A stretch of 64,000 nucleotides of DNA from Leishmania martiniquensis (GCF_017916325.1 NC_090137.1:124001-188000); one strand, 5' to 3'. Numbered from the stretch's first letter, positions 33,417 to 44,263 are shown. The notes: generated from the sequence alone by a model not told the origin. Program-made: numbers and translations.

Positions 33417-34370
33417 ACTGGAGGCGCAGGGGGGGCTCGCCAACCGACGGGGATAGAATCGGACGAGAAGGGAGAGGGAAGAGGGAGGGGACAGCAACAG
33501 TCGCTCCACTACGGATGCGATGCGCTCGTATTCACTTCTGTGCAACCCTTCGTCGGCACATACACCGAAATCAATCAATATATATATATATGTATATGTG
33601 TGTGTGGAGGGGGGGCGTTCCAACTCCGTTCCGTCGCCGAGTGCAACACTTGAGAGGTATTCTCTCTGACCTGCCCCCTCCTCCCTGGCGATGCGCAGCT
33701 AAAGTGAGGCTGTGACGATAAGGGTGCTTGCCACGGCGGCCGAGCGTGTTGGCCGTGAGCAGCATGAGGGAAGGGGAGGGAAGGGTGGGGAGAGGCCGTC
33801 AGCAGGGAGAGGAGAAAGAGAGAGGAGAGGGATGGGGATGTGGACGGGGCGGAAGAGGCGGACGCCGGCCGTGCGTATTGGTGTGCCTATTTTGCTCTGC
33901 TACACAACCTCAGGCCCCCTCCCCCTAAAGTCTCAGGACCAGTGCGCCGCGGATGGCATCCGCGCGGTGCCGCGGCACACCTGCACATTCATCAGAGGTG
34001 CACCCTCTCCCGAGCACACATCCACCGGCACACCCCAGGAAACGCACAGCAAGCCGATAGGAGGCAGCGCGTCTGCGAGAGTGAAAGTGGGGGGAGGGGG
34101 AGGGGGGGAGCCGCTCTGCAAGAGGCTGTTCCGCGCCCGCATGCACCGCTGCTGCATCACCTACCGGACAGTCTCCGAGCCCGTGCAATGCCATGCCAGA
34201 GAGGTAGGAGCCAGCGTCCTCCCGAACAAGACGATGTGTGCGCGGCATGAGGCGCGCATCGCACTCTCTAAGCTTACTTTGAACAGACCAAAGACATCTA
34301 CAGATGTGCGCGGAGGTGATCAGCTGCGCCCCCCCTCTCCTCCCTTTCATCACCCTCCTTCCCCCTGGCA
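33417..34370. other. Intergenic region upstream of the NEK kinase
   Basis: The pyrimidine tract at about 33464-33492 (minus strand), followed by an AG near 33440, probably directs splicing of the kinase mRNA. The rest is purine-rich plus-strand sequence and the distal 3' flank of the ABCA gene. No gene seen. Confidence 0.55.
33576..33600. repeat. (TA)n microsatellite
   Basis: A TA run about 160 bases upstream of the NEK start and upstream of its pyrimidine tract (about 33464-33492 on the minus strand). Confidence 0.8.
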
Positions 34371-34811
34371 CGTCCAACACATCGCAGGCAGGCCAGACCA
34401 CAGGCGCACGCCCCCGTCCCCCTCGCACCACTCTGCTGCCTGGGGGGAGGGCCGCTGACTGCATGCCCCGCTTCCGGCGACGCCATCGAGGGGAGCAGGG
34501 ACGTGCCGAGGCCGCCTGCCCGCACGCGCCGCGGCAGAAGGGGCCGTGCACCGGCACGGGCCGGCACACAGACAGCGCACCGCCCGTCGCCCAGCAGCAC
34601 AGCAGGGGCGCAGGCGCATGTGCCGGCAGACACACGGCGGGGGTCACACGCGCGCAGCATCATGTCCTCCGATGGGGGGCCCAGCGAGCTCCTAGCGGCC
34701 CGCCCACATCGCGCACCACGTCGAGCACAGCATCGGCTCGCGCACCCTTACAGCGAAATCAGGCGGGCGCCCGGGGGGCCCTGTTCGCCGGCATCGCAGC
34801 GACACCGCTGC
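34371..34811. repeat. Diverged third copy of the 11005/15892 repeat (SIDER-like candidate)
   Basis: Shares long blocks with about 11618-12090 of copy 1 in the same orientation: CGTCCAACxCATC near 34371; GGGAGGGCCGCTG and CCGCTTCCGGCGACGCCATC near 34445-34490; GTGCACCGGCACGGGCCGGC near 34549; GCGCAGCATCATGTCCTCC near 34653; GCGGCCCGCCCACATCGCGC near 34697; and CAGCGAAATC(A/G)GGCGGGCGCCCGG near 34751. Between blocks there are indels and substitutions. The size (about 440 bp), location in a 3' flank, fixed orientation to transcription and divergence suggest a short interspersed degenerate retroposon (SIDER type). I could not check this against a SIDER consensus. Confidence 0.7.
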
Positions 34812-35938
34812 ATTGCCTCTGAAGGGTGGGCAGGCGCTCGTGCAAAGCTCCGCGGCCATGGTCTCTCCTCTCGCCTCGTTGTGGCATGTCCAGTGCGAAT
34901 GCGCGGAGCGTCTGCCTGCAGTCTGAGATGGGCAATCCACTCCCGCGAGCCACGCGGTGGACATCGGCGCCGCGGGCATGACGCCTCTCGCCGGCCTGTC
35001 GACCGTGTCGCCGCGTTCCGACTCGCAGTGGCCAAAGCCAAGCAGAGCGGGAGAGGTGCGAACGCAACGGGGGGAGGGGGGCTCGTTGCGCCACTTGGTG
35101 TGCCCCAACGCACCGCAGTCCGCTGGCTTCCATTGTGATTGGACTCGCGCCGAGCGCCCAGAGGAAAGGGCAGAAAGCTGCTCCGGGAGCCGCGCTTGCT
35201 CTGGCATGCCGTAGCTAGGCGAGCTGTCCGCGCGGCAGACCAACGCTCACCATCAATGCTCCACACGCAAAGCAAGAGAGGCAAGGAAAAAAAGGGGGGC
35301 CCGCTTGTCGCTGTGCCGCTGGTGATACAGCACCGCGTCTCCCCCTCTTCACACGTGGGTTCCCTATCTGTGCTGAAACGCCGGCCCACAGCGGGTAAGA
35401 GAGGCTGCCCAAGCGGTGAGGGTCACACACACACACATATATATACAGGCAGAGGCAGGTAGGCGTGCGCACGCAGACGCGGAAAAGCGCACCGGTACGA
35501 AATGCAGCCCACGGGCGCTGGCGCATGCGGTGGCCCCTGCCTGTGTATATTTGTGTGATGTGTGTGATGTGTGTGAGCAGCTACTCCGAGGGTCGTTGAG
35601 AGGGAGGACATGCAGAGTGGGCAGGGGAGAGGGAGGAAGAAAAAGGGGGTATAAGAGGGAGCCTAAGTGCATGTCGCACAGGATCAAAAAAAAAGTCCCT
35701 AAAAGCAGTGAGTATACGAAAAGGCTCCTTGTATAGAGCACCGCATGAGCGGCATATTGTGTGTGTGTGTCGGGGGTGGGGGGTGCTGTCCATCACGAGA
35801 AGGCGCCGAGAGGGAGAAGGGGCCCCAAGCGAATGTGAAGACGACCCCCCTCCCCAGGCGCATGAGGGCCGCGGAAGGAATCCTCTTGAAGCGCGTGAGC
35901 GTTAAGGGGAAGGGGGTGGGGAGAGAAAAACGAGAGCC
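34812..35938. other. 3' flank of the ABCA gene
   Basis: About 1.1 kb without a gene. 34830-35230 is GC-rich and not simple sequence, and could be further degenerate repeat. CA/TA (35427-35446) and TGTGTGATG (35553-35574) simple repeats and an A9 run near 35686 follow. Confidence 0.55.
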
Positions 35939-38900
35939 TCACAGCCTTCCTCGCGGCTGCGCCGCCTCTTCATCGCATTCACCCCTTTTCGGAGCCTGCC
36001 CATCAGCCTTGCACGCCGCTGGCGAAGCAGTGCAGTGCCCTGCGCGATCCCCCTCTCGCTTGCGGCGCAGTTCTTCGCGCCTCAGCTGCAAGGCGTGCTC
36101 AGCGTTGCGCTGCCGCTCTGCCAAGGCGGCGCGAACGTTTTCTGCCTCCTTTGCCTCGGCGCTGACGCGCAAGAAGATCTGTTCGATACTCGTCTGTGAG
36201 ACGGTGTAGTCGGAGATGCACAGTGCCTCGCGGTGAGCCTGCACAGCTTGGAAAACGGTGGGCAGGTTCGTGTCCCTGGGCAGCATGAACGCCAGTCGCT
36301 TACCGCGCACCTCGGTGAGCCTCGAGGACGGAAACGTGGTCGTGACGAAATGGATAAGCCGCGCCTTGACCGCCTCCTCAGCCGCCCGGTCGCGCGTCTC
36401 GCGGTCCGCCGTGGTGGCGGAGGCTCCCGTGAGAGCGGAAGGCGGCTGCACGCGGAGGACCATCTCAAAGCCGCTACCGTACTTCTGTTTGAGGTGCACC
36501 TTACTCCCGATGCAGCGCAGCCGCCCGTCCACCATGATGGCAACGCAGTCGGCGAGGGCCTCGACCTCCTCGAGGTGGTGCGTGCACAGAACAATAGAGC
36601 AGCGATGTTTGATAGCCTGAATCGACGTCCACATGTCACGCCGCGCGACCGGGTCCATGCCCGCCGAGGGCTCATCGAACACAACAACTGGCGGCCCCCC
36701 GATCAGCGACAACGCAACGCTCAGCTTCCGACGGTTGCCACCCGACAACGCTGCCGATGTGGTGTTGGCGTACTCACACAGCCCGGTCAGCTGCAGCAGC
36801 GCGCGCACCACGTCCTCCTGCTGCTCGCGTGTGACGCCGCGGATTCCGGCGAACACCCGCAGGTGCTCCTCCACAGTGAGCAGGTCGAGCGTGGCGTCGA
36901 ACTGCGGGCAGTACCCAATACACTGCAGCGCGTCCCGGCTTTCGGAGACGATGTCGTACCCGCACACGTACACACGGCCAGCGGTGGGGTAGAATTCCTG
37001 GCACATGATCGACATCGTCGTGGTCTTGCCGGCGCCATTGGTGCCGAGGAGGCCGAAGACTTCGCCTGGCACGACGCCGAAGGTAAGATCCTGCACAGCC
37101 ACCTTGCCGGAGTCGTACCGCTTGTGCAACCCGACCACCGCGACGGCGTCGATGATGGGCGCGCTCCACTCGCAGCCCTGTACGCCGCCAAAGCTGCTTT
37201 CAGCGGCGCCCTCCTGCGTCAGCCCATACGATATGGGCTCGGCAACAGCCCCCGACCGGTACAGGCTCTCCTGCCTCATCAAATCAGCGCGATAGGCCTC
37301 CATGCGCCGTCGGACCTCGACCCGCTCATCCTCCACGTCGCTATCCTCGTCGACGTCCTCCACCGCACCCGCGCACCCGTCGCCGTGCGGTGGGCGCGGC
37401 CCAGCATCGCCCTCCCCCTCTTTCCCGCTGCTCGCCCGCTGCGCACGCCGGTACGCTTGCGAGAGGGCGGCGGCGTCGCCGTTCGCGTCGTAGCCCCGCA
37501 GCCGCCTCTTCAGTCGCCAGTACGGGTGATCGATGACCAACGTGAGCATGAGAAACAGCGGCCCCTCCACCGCCATGTACACGCACGGCCATCCGATCGT
37601 GTCCATGGAGAGGGCGGTCAGGCGCGGGTGCGACATCTGAAAGTGCGACAGCAAGGCGAGGTTCACAATGCCCTCGCCCACGGCATACGTGGGAAAGACT
37701 CGGAACGCCTTGCGCATCTCGTTGGCGGCCCCCTGCGTCTTTGGAAGGAGTTGCAGCACAAACACAACGATGACCAGAAAGAAGCCGGAGATGAAGCCGA
37801 CCGCCATCACGACGATCTGCGCGCTCGAGTGCGTCGCGAAGGCAAACTGAGCAAGGTACGCCGTGCCAATGCTGCAGACACCGAAGACCGACAGCAATGT
37901 GAGCGTCGCGCCGATGGTGTCGTCCCCGACAAATTCGCGGCGCTGAAAGATGGCGAAGATCGCGACGACGAGCAGCATCGTTATAACGTACGCGGCGAAG
38001 TCGAAGGCGAAGTTCGCGCCCCAGTAGATGAGGTAACGCAGGCCGCAGATATCCTGCAGGTGGCGCGACTTGCACTCCCGCTCTTTCACCACCCAGGAAA
38101 CGTAGTTGGACGGGAGGAAGGTGAAGGGCACCATAATAATAATGCCCATGAGCAGCCGCCGGATGCTGTCCTCCGAAGCCGACTCGGACATCGACGGCAG
38201 CTTGGCGGCGCTCAACGTAATAAATGCCGACGGGCCGCGAATTTTCTTCAAGAACAGATTGTAAATGTTCACCATGGCGATGGGAAGCTCGTGGTAGGCT
38301 GAGTAGTTCGTCAGCAGCACCAGGGATCTGCGCCCCACTGATGGCAGCATCGCCGCCACTGGATCGCCGCACACGACGCTGCTATACTTGCCGACGTCAC
38401 CGTGCGCATACCACTCATCCTGCAGGTAAAAGTAGAAGTCGGACATATTCGCGATATTCAGGTCGCGCATGCGCTGGCGCGGTGCCACAGACGCCACCTC
38501 CTCGCTGGTGATGTTGAGGGAGCCCGCGCAGCCCGTCGTGTCCCACAGCGTGTAGTATGGGTAGTTGCTTGTATTCATCGCCAGCTCGCGGACAGAATAA
38601 ACGCGCGCCATGCTGAGCAGCATCGCGACCAGGACGCACGCCACAGGGCAGATGATCTGAAAGCACAGCATCTTTCGGTCGCGCTTCAGATTATAAAAGC
38701 GTTTCCGCGCCATCGCCTCCGTCTGCAGAAGACTGACAGTCACCGCGGAGAAGGAAATCTCGCAGTTCCAAATGATGTCAACAGGCGAACGGAGCGGCGC
38801 CAAGACGCGCGGCATAGTGTGCTCCGTGTCCTCTGCACTCGTCGACGTCGACGTCGCCGCCGCCCCTGCGGCTGACAGCGCCCTCTCGCGGCCGCCATCG

Positions 38901-41900
38901 GCATTCTCCCGTGCCGCGCAGGAGACAGCTTTGGGGACGGCAGACTTCGTCGGCCTTGCGGGCCCGCAGGAGCACTCGGCCGCTGTGCGGCTCTCCGAGG
39001 CGCTGGAGTTCCCGCTATTGTCACCCGCCGCATAGCCCACTGCCGTCGGGCACGAGAAGCTGGGGCTTCGCTCCACCATCGTGGTGACAGCCCCTGAGTG
39101 GTGCGGCATCGGGCTGGCGCTTCTCTCAAGTGTCGAGTACTCTGCAGACACCGGCGTGCGCCCTCTGTTGTCGCCAGGCGGGCAGCCCGAGTGAGGATCA
39201 CCGTAGGCGACTCGCCCCACTTCGCCATCGCCTACGTCATTGCTGTCCAAGTCAAGCCCGTCGCGGAAGGTGTGGCCGCTGTGGCCCTTGCCGCCGCCCC
39301 AGCAGCAGCACCACCACCACCACCGCAACCGGTTCCAGAGACTGGAGAGGTACCCTGTCTTTGCCGCCGCACTGTCGCTCGCCCGATACGCCTCCTGCTT
39401 CGCTCTCGCTCGCCTCTCGTCATCCTCGGCAGCGTCGTGTGCGATGGTTATAAAGATTTCCTCGAGCGTTGTCGGGGAGATGGCGTAGCCGCGAATGCCG
39501 ATCATCGGCCCCACAGTGTCGAGAGCGCCCAGTAGATTTGGAAAGAGCTCCACCTGCCTCGCCGGCAGGCGGTAACTGAACTCGCCACCGCTGCTTGCCA
39601 GGCGCTCTGCCTGCGGCACGTGCTGCTGCAGGAACGCATCGAGCTCGCGGGCGTCGAGCAGTATGTCAGCTGAGATGGAGATGTTGTACCCGAGACCAAG
39701 CCGCGACTTCAAGAAGAGAGAGCTACCAGCGCACTTGAGGTGGCCACGGCTCATGATGGCCACCCGGTCACCGAGCAAGTCCGCCTCGTCCATAAAGTGC
39801 GTGGTCAGCAGCACGCTATGGCTGCGCGACATGCGCAGCAGTAGCCCCCACGTGTGGCGTCGCGCCGCCACATCCATGCCTGCGGTCGGCTCATCGAGGA
39901 GTACGAGGCTGCTGCCGCCAACAAAGGCGATGGCGACCGATAATTTTCGCTTCATGCCTCCCGAAAGCGCGCGCGACGGGTCGTTTTGCTTCGGCAGAAG
40001 ATCCACCTCTTTGAGGGTGTGCACGACGGCGTCCTCCAGCGCCGCCCCGCGCATCCCCTTCAGGCGCGCAAAGAACTCCAGATGCTCGCGGCACGACAGC
40101 TCTGGCCAAAGAATGTTATGCTGCGGGCAGTAGCCGATCTCCTGGCGGGCACGCGCCAAATCGAATCGAACGGAGTGGCCGTCGATGTAGCAGTCCCCGC
40201 CATCCGGGTAGAGCATGCCCGTCATCATGTTCATCACGGTCGACTTGCCGGCGCCGTTGTGCCCCAGCAGCACGGAGATGCCAGCGTTTGGGATCTGCCA
40301 GCAAAAGTTGCGCACCGCAGCGAAGCGGCGGCCACCACGCCGGAAGAACTTGCGGAGGCCGACAACCCGCACCGAGAGCTGCTCCGGCGCGAAGGTTTCT
40401 GCTTCATGCACACCGTTAGGATCCCGGGCATCCTCGCCGCTGCCCAGGTCCTCGTCGTCGGCCTTGCTTGCAGCGCTGCACCCAGTGCAGCACCAGCCGT
40501 CGTCGGTGTCAGATGCCTCGACACCGGCAGCATAGCCCCCCCTTTTCGGCCCCCATGACGGCTGCGCGGCATGCTGCTCGACCATGCCGCTGCGAAGCTG
40601 CCGCTGCGTCACGCGCCGCTTGCGGCGGCAGTGCCGGATCGGGCCTCGAAGAAAGAAGAGCGGGTGCCTCGCCACGCCCGCGGACTTGGGCAGCACCGCG
40701 TCGAGGTAAAACATCAAGACGAGGTACAGACAGAAGTCTGCCGCCAAGATGCCCAAAAGGGTCGCGGTGTTGGGGTTATCGCTTCCGTCTCGGAAGATGA
40801 ACGCCGAAAAGCCGTCGCCGCTCTCCCGGGACAGCACGTTCTGCATGATGAGCGCGAAGCAGGTGGGCGAGAAGATGCTGAGGCCGACGTAGACAGCCGG
40901 CTGCGCGGTGCGCATCGCAAAAAGCATCAGCGATATCGCGAAGTAGATGAGCGGCGTCATGAGGGCCGCCGTCCGTGACGTGCTGAAGAAGGCAGCCAAC
41001 AGCCCCGACAGCGGTACGCACGTCAGGGCAAACAGGAAGATGACCAGCAGCACGCTAAAGGCGTCGCTCTTCGTCACGAAGGTGGCGCGCATCAGGAGCG
41101 TCATGGCGAAGGAGATGGTGAACATGAGGGCGACGCTGTGCAGCAGCCAACTGCACCAGAGGGGTGCCGAGCGGAGGCCCATGATGAGCGTCGCCTCCCG
41201 CACGCGTCGTTCCTTCTCCAACACGAGCCGCCGCGTCAACTGCGAGACGGGGTAAAGAAACGCCAGCACAATAACGAAGCCGAGGATGGTGTTCGCGGAG
41301 GTCAGTACCTGATTCCGCTGGAAGGGCACCCACGGCATGCCGCCGAGGAACATGGTGAAATCAGCCTGCTCGCGAAGGGCCGCGTTTGTCGCGAGGATGC
41401 GAGAGGCCTTCTGCGGCGTCCAGGTCGCCCGGAATTCGCCCAGCTCGGCGGCGCGGGCGAAGGGCTCGCCGTCGTCGCCCACCGGCTCTTGCGTGGCCCG
41501 CACAGCGTCGAACAGCTCGCGCGTGGTCAGCGCCACGTCCACCCGGCCGGAGGGCGCTGCGCGTTGCTGTTGCGCCGCCCGCCGCCTCGCCAGGTCCCGG
41601 ATGCCCTCCACCTCAGCGCGCGTGGCACCAGCCGCAAAGAGGGATGTGATGTAGTACTTAATCAGCGTGTCCATCAACGATGGGTATCCACTCGCGTAGT
41701 AGACGTCAGACCGGTCGAAGCTCGGGCCACCAGGGTACGCCTTGTCGATCATCACCTCGAACCGCGGCAGCGCTGTCGCGTCCATCTCGATAGACAGGTC
41801 CAAGCCACTCTCATCGAGCCGGCGGATGTTCACGAGAGCCCAGGTGGGCCCACGCGCACCGCTCCTGATCACGCGGTGCGCCGCCTCGACGGTGTCGAAG

Positions 41901-44071
41901 GTGTCGTTGTAGACGTACTGGAAAAGCCGCGAGTACGCAGAAAGGAATGAGAGCATGTCCTCTGGCACGTTAGCGCGTGGGGCGAAGTACAGCTTCCCCG
42001 AGGACTGAATGGCGCTGAAGCGCGAGTTGGCAGCGAGACCCGCGCCGACGAGGAGACTCCGCGCTGCGGAAAAGTTCCTAGAGAGCTTCTTCGCCAGCCA
42101 CTGGTAGGCAATGATGTCGTCTAACGGCATCACCTGCGAAAGGCCGTCACGCACGCCATCAACAAAGGCCCCCACCGCACGACCGCCGTGGGTGTAGCAG
42201 AGCCCTTTCACGGGCAGCGTCTCCTCGCCGAGCGAGTTGCACGTCACGGACAAGCCCGAATCGACCAACTTTTGGCAGGGCAGCAGCCCGTCAACGAAGT
42301 TTGGCTGCCCAAGCCACGTCTCGTTGTAGCAGAGGGACGCCAGGTACCGGCCAGGTCGGAAGTTGTACCCTCTGTCGCCAATGGAGCTGAGCCGGCTGTA
42401 CCCCGGTGAGGTGGCGACACCGAAGGCGGCCCACAGCACCACCGCACATGCCGTGCACACAAGCGGAATCGCGATCTCCAGCATCACGCTCACCCAGCGG
42501 CGGCGGCGCTCGAGCGTGTCTCGCCACAGGGTCGCCCCCAGCTGGTCGAGCCACGTCCCAACGTTCTTCTGAGGCTGCCCAGTACCGCCAGCCGCTCGGT
42601 TTCGAAGGCCGTCGCCGCCGTCTAATGTGGACGGCGCATCGGACGCGGCAAAAGATGCGCTCTCAGCGTTTCGGCATTCCACCGCGCCGCGGTAACCGAA
42701 AGGGTCCCTCAGGCTGCTGGTGTAGACTTCATGGGCACGGGCGCGCCCGTCGTGGCCGCGGCCGCGGCCGGGAGCGGGTGCAACGCCGTCGTACGCGCCG
42801 TCGAGGTCGTCTGCGTCACCCGTCAGAGGGCTGCCGCTTCTGCTACACGTGGCGGTGACGCTGTTGGCCGCATCGGCCTCTGCGCCTCTGCGGCCGCCAC
42901 CCACGGCGCAGTTGCTGCTCCATCGGCTCACCTTGTGCATTGCGTCACTCCCGGGGCCGATGCTGCTCTCGTCTGGCCGCGCCCAACGGCGGCTGTCAGC
43001 GTTGAGGGTATTGTCAAACTGAGCGAGCGGGGAGGTGGCGGCACTCGTGTCGAGGCTGCACTCCGCCCGGCTGGCCGAGACGAGCGCCGCCGCAGTAGGC
43101 GGCGTTGTCGGTTGCGGTGGCGCGGGTTCCGTCGAGCGAGCCGCAGGGGGCAGCGCGCCACCTGTGACGTGAGCGGCCGAAGCCAACGGCGGCATCAGCG
43201 CCCGGTCACCAGCCAGGCCGCCAGGCAAGCCGTCGCGAGTGGCCGTGGCGAATACTGCCGTCACCGCCCCCCCGCCCGTGTCCAACCTCGCCTGCTGCTG
43301 ACCGTGGTCGAGCAGCGTTGGCTGGGCTGGGGATGGGAAGCCGCCAGGCCCCGCGGGTCGCTTCTGCTCGGCACCCTTCGCTCGCTGCACAGACGGGCGG
43401 CGGCCCCCGCGCCCGGCGGAAGCGCCGCCCGACACCGGCGAGTCCGCAGGCTCGCGTGAGAAGAGATCAGCAGACCAGCCGGTGGGACCCATCTCTATGC
43501 GGCGGTACTGCAGCTCACACTTGACTCGCGGCGGTGCTTCGTGACTGTAGCCGCGCCCCTGCGACTGCCCCGCCGACGGCTCGGCGCACCGACCGTTCGG
43601 GCTCGGCAAGCCATGCGTAAAGGCGGAAGGATTCATTAGCGACTGCTGGCGCGAGCTGCCGTCACCATCACCGCCGTTATCGTCGGCTGCAGCAGACGGC
43701 ATATTCGCTCTTGCGACCGATGCCGCTGTAGGAGGTGGGAGCCCACCGTAGTAGCCAGCCCCTGCCTCGGAGCGCCGCAGAGCCGACGGCGAAACCGTGT
43801 GTACTCTTCTGGTGGGCTGCGGCATGGTGGAAGATGAGCGAGGCGAGCGTCGAGCTTCCCGCTCCGGTGCCGCCGGCCCTGCAGTGGCGGTCGCAGACGC
43901 CTCGGGCGAGAGCGGGCTGCGAGCGAAGGACTGCTGCCCGACTGCAGACGGCGCAGTTGCCGCCTCTGCGGCGGATGCGCGCCGAGCCCGGAGCACCGGT
44001 GGCTCATCCATCACAAAGCCCTCTTCTCCGGTTGCACTGTCACGCCGGTCGCCCGGGCGCGAAGCATGCAT
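35939..44071 (-). CDS. ABCA-family full-length ABC transporter
   Basis: 2,710 residues from the ATG at 44071; a second in-frame ATG at 44011 is a good alternative because no AG separates the pyrimidine tract from the first ATG. Order: an unusually long Ser/Ala/Gly-rich N-terminus (about 1-530); a membrane helix near 536; a large extracytosolic loop; and a helix cluster (about 930-1180). NBD1 follows (Walker A GHNGAGKST about 1268, signature LSGGMKRKLS, Walker B LVLLDEPTAGMD). Then come a linker of about 300 low-complexity residues, a second membrane domain (about 1780-2190), NBD2 (Walker A GTNGAGKTT about 2337, signature LSGGNRRKLS, VVVFDEPSAGMDP) and the C-terminal regulatory region typical of ABCA. 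Both sites look catalytically complete. ABCA proteins move phospholipids or sterols across membranes; substrate and membrane are unknown here. Typical ABCA proteins are 1,700-2,300 residues, so N-terminus and linker account for the excess. Confidence 0.93.
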   Translation of the reverse strand: MHASRPGDRRDSATGEEGFVMDEPPVLRARRASAAEAATAPSAVGQQSFARSPLSPEASATATAGPAAPEREARRSPRSSSTMPQPTRRVHTVSPSALRRSEAGAGYYGGLPPPTAASVARANMPSAAADDNGGDGDGSSRQQSLMNPSAFTHGLPSPNGRCAEPSAGQSQGRGYSHEAPPRVKCELQYRRIEMGPTGWSADLFSREPADSPVSGGASAGRGGRRPSVQRAKGAEQKRPAGPGGFPSPAQPTLLDHGQQQARLDTGGGAVTAVFATATRDGLPGGLAGDRALMPPLASAAHVTGGALPPAARSTEPAPPQPTTPPTAAALVSASRAECSLDTSAATSPLAQFDNTLNADSRRWARPDESSIGPGSDAMHKVSRWSSNCAVGGGRRGAEADAANSVTATCSRSGSPLTGDADDLDGAYDGVAPAPGRGRGHDGRARAHEVYTSSLRDPFGYRGAVECRNAESASFAASDAPSTLDGGDGLRNRAAGGTGQPQKNVGTWLDQLGATLWRDTLERRRRWVSVMLEIAIPLVCTACAVVLWAAFGVATSPGYSRLSSIGDRGYNFRPGRYLASLCYNETWLGQPNFVDGLLPCQKLVDSGLSVTCNSLGEETLPVKGLCYTHGGRAVGAFVDGVRDGLSQVMPLDDIIAYQWLAKKLSRNFSAARSLLVGAGLAANSRFSAIQSSGKLYFAPRANVPEDMLSFLSAYSRLFQYVYNDTFDTVEAAHRVIRSGARGPTWALVNIRRLDESGLDLSIEMDATALPRFEVMIDKAYPGGPSFDRSDVYYASGYPSLMDTLIKYYITSLFAAGATRAEVEGIRDLARRRAAQQQRAAPSGRVDVALTTRELFDAVRATQEPVGDDGEPFARAAELGEFRATWTPQKASRILATNAALREQADFTMFLGGMPWVPFQRNQVLTSANTILGFVIVLAFLYPVSQLTRRLVLEKERRVREATLIMGLRSAPLWCSWLLHSVALMFTISFAMTLLMRATFVTKSDAFSVLLVIFLFALTCVPLSGLLAAFFSTSRTAALMTPLIYFAISLMLFAMRTAQPAVYVGLSIFSPTCFALIMQNVLSRESGDGFSAFIFRDGSDNPNTATLLGILAADFCLYLVLMFYLDAVLPKSAGVARHPLFFLRGPIRHCRRKRRVTQRQLRSGMVEQHAAQPSWGPKRGGYAAGVEASDTDDGWCCTGCSAASKADDEDLGSGEDARDPNGVHEAETFAPEQLSVRVVGLRKFFRRGGRRFAAVRNFCWQIPNAGISVLLGHNGAGKSTVMNMMTGMLYPDGGDCYIDGHSVRFDLARARQEIGYCPQHNILWPELSCREHLEFFARLKGMRGAALEDAVVHTLKEVDLLPKQNDPSRALSGGMKRKLSVAIAFVGGSSLVLLDEPTAGMDVAARRHTWGLLLRMSRSHSVLLTTHFMDEADLLGDRVAIMSRGHLKCAGSSLFLKSRLGLGYNISISADILLDARELDAFLQQHVPQAERLASSGGEFSYRLPARQVELFPNLLGALDTVGPMIGIRGYAISPTTLEEIFITIAHDAAEDDERRARAKQEAYRASDSAAAKTGYLSSLWNRLRWWWWCCCWGGGKGHSGHTFRDGLDLDSNDVGDGEVGRVAYGDPHSGCPPGDNRGRTPVSAEYSTLERSASPMPHHSGAVTTMVERSPSFSCPTAVGYAAGDNSGNSSASESRTAAECSCGPARPTKSAVPKAVSCAARENADGGRERALSAAGAAATSTSTSAEDTEHTMPRVLAPLRSPVDIIWNCEISFSAVTVSLLQTEAMARKRFYNLKRDRKMLCFQIICPVACVLVAMLLSMARVYSVRELAMNTSNYPYYTLWDTTGCAGSLNITSEEVASVAPRQRMRDLNIANMSDFYFYLQDEWYAHGDVGKYSSVVCGDPVAAMLPSVGRRSLVLLTNYSAYHELPIAMVNIYNLFLKKIRGPSAFITLSAAKLPSMSESASEDSIRRLLMGIIIMVPFTFLPSNYVSWVVKERECKSRHLQDICGLRYLIYWGANFAFDFAAYVITMLLVVAIFAIFQRREFVGDDTIGATLTLLSVFGVCSIGTAYLAQFAFATHSSAQIVVMAVGFISGFFLVIVVFVLQLLPKTQGAANEMRKAFRVFPTYAVGEGIVNLALLSHFQMSHPRLTALSMDTIGWPCVYMAVEGPLFLMLTLVIDHPYWRLKRRLRGYDANGDAAALSQAYRRAQRASSGKEGEGDAGPRPPHGDGCAGAVEDVDEDSDVEDERVEVRRRMEAYRADLMRQESLYRSGAVAEPISYGLTQEGAAESSFGGVQGCEWSAPIIDAVAVVGLHKRYDSGKVAVQDLTFGVVPGEVFGLLGTNGAGKTTTMSIMCQEFYPTAGRVYVCGYDIVSESRDALQCIGYCPQFDATLDLLTVEEHLRVFAGIRGVTREQQEDVVRALLQLTGLCEYANTTSAALSGGNRRKLSVALSLIGGPPVVVFDEPSAGMDPVARRDMWTSIQAIKHRCSIVLCTHHLEEVEALADCVAIMVDGRLRCIGSKVHLKQKYGSGFEMVLRVQPPSALTGASATTADRETRDRAAEEAVKARLIHFVTTTFPSSRLTEVRGKRLAFMLPRDTNLPTVFQAVQAHREALCISDYTVSQTSIEQIFLRVSAEAKEAENVRAALAERQRNAEHALQLRREELRRKREGDRAGHCTASPAACKADGQAPKRGECDEEAAQPRGRL

Positions 44072-44105
44072 GGCGGGAGAGAGGAGAGGGGGGAGGGGGG
44101 AGTGG
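44072..44105 (-). promoter_or_regulatory. Pyrimidine tract abutting the ABCA start
   Basis: The minus strand reads CCACTCCCCCTCCCCCCTCT and onward, directly up to the ATG at 44071 with no AG in between. If this tract directs splicing, the first AG lies inside the reading frame (about 44036), and translation would start at the ATG at 44011. Confidence 0.45.
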
Positions 44106-44263
44106 AAGGACTACGCCGTCTCTTCGGGGCTCGGCAGTCCCACGTATCCTTTTCACGCGCCGGTGTATGGGCAAACGCACGTCCCCTGTCGCCCTGTGCG
44201 AGTGCGGGCGCCGCGGCGGCGTGTGTGTGTGTGTGGGTGTGGGTGTGTGTATAATCGGGAGCA

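Noticed and set aside
33925..34647. 240-codon minus-strand frame
   Set aside because: Falls mostly in the diverged repeat; not matched as a frame in the other repeat copies.
36233..38302. 689-codon open frame on the plus strand
   Set aside because: It lies wholly inside the ABCA gene on the opposite strand; its Arg/His-rich sequence is the shadow expected from GC-rich third codon positions.
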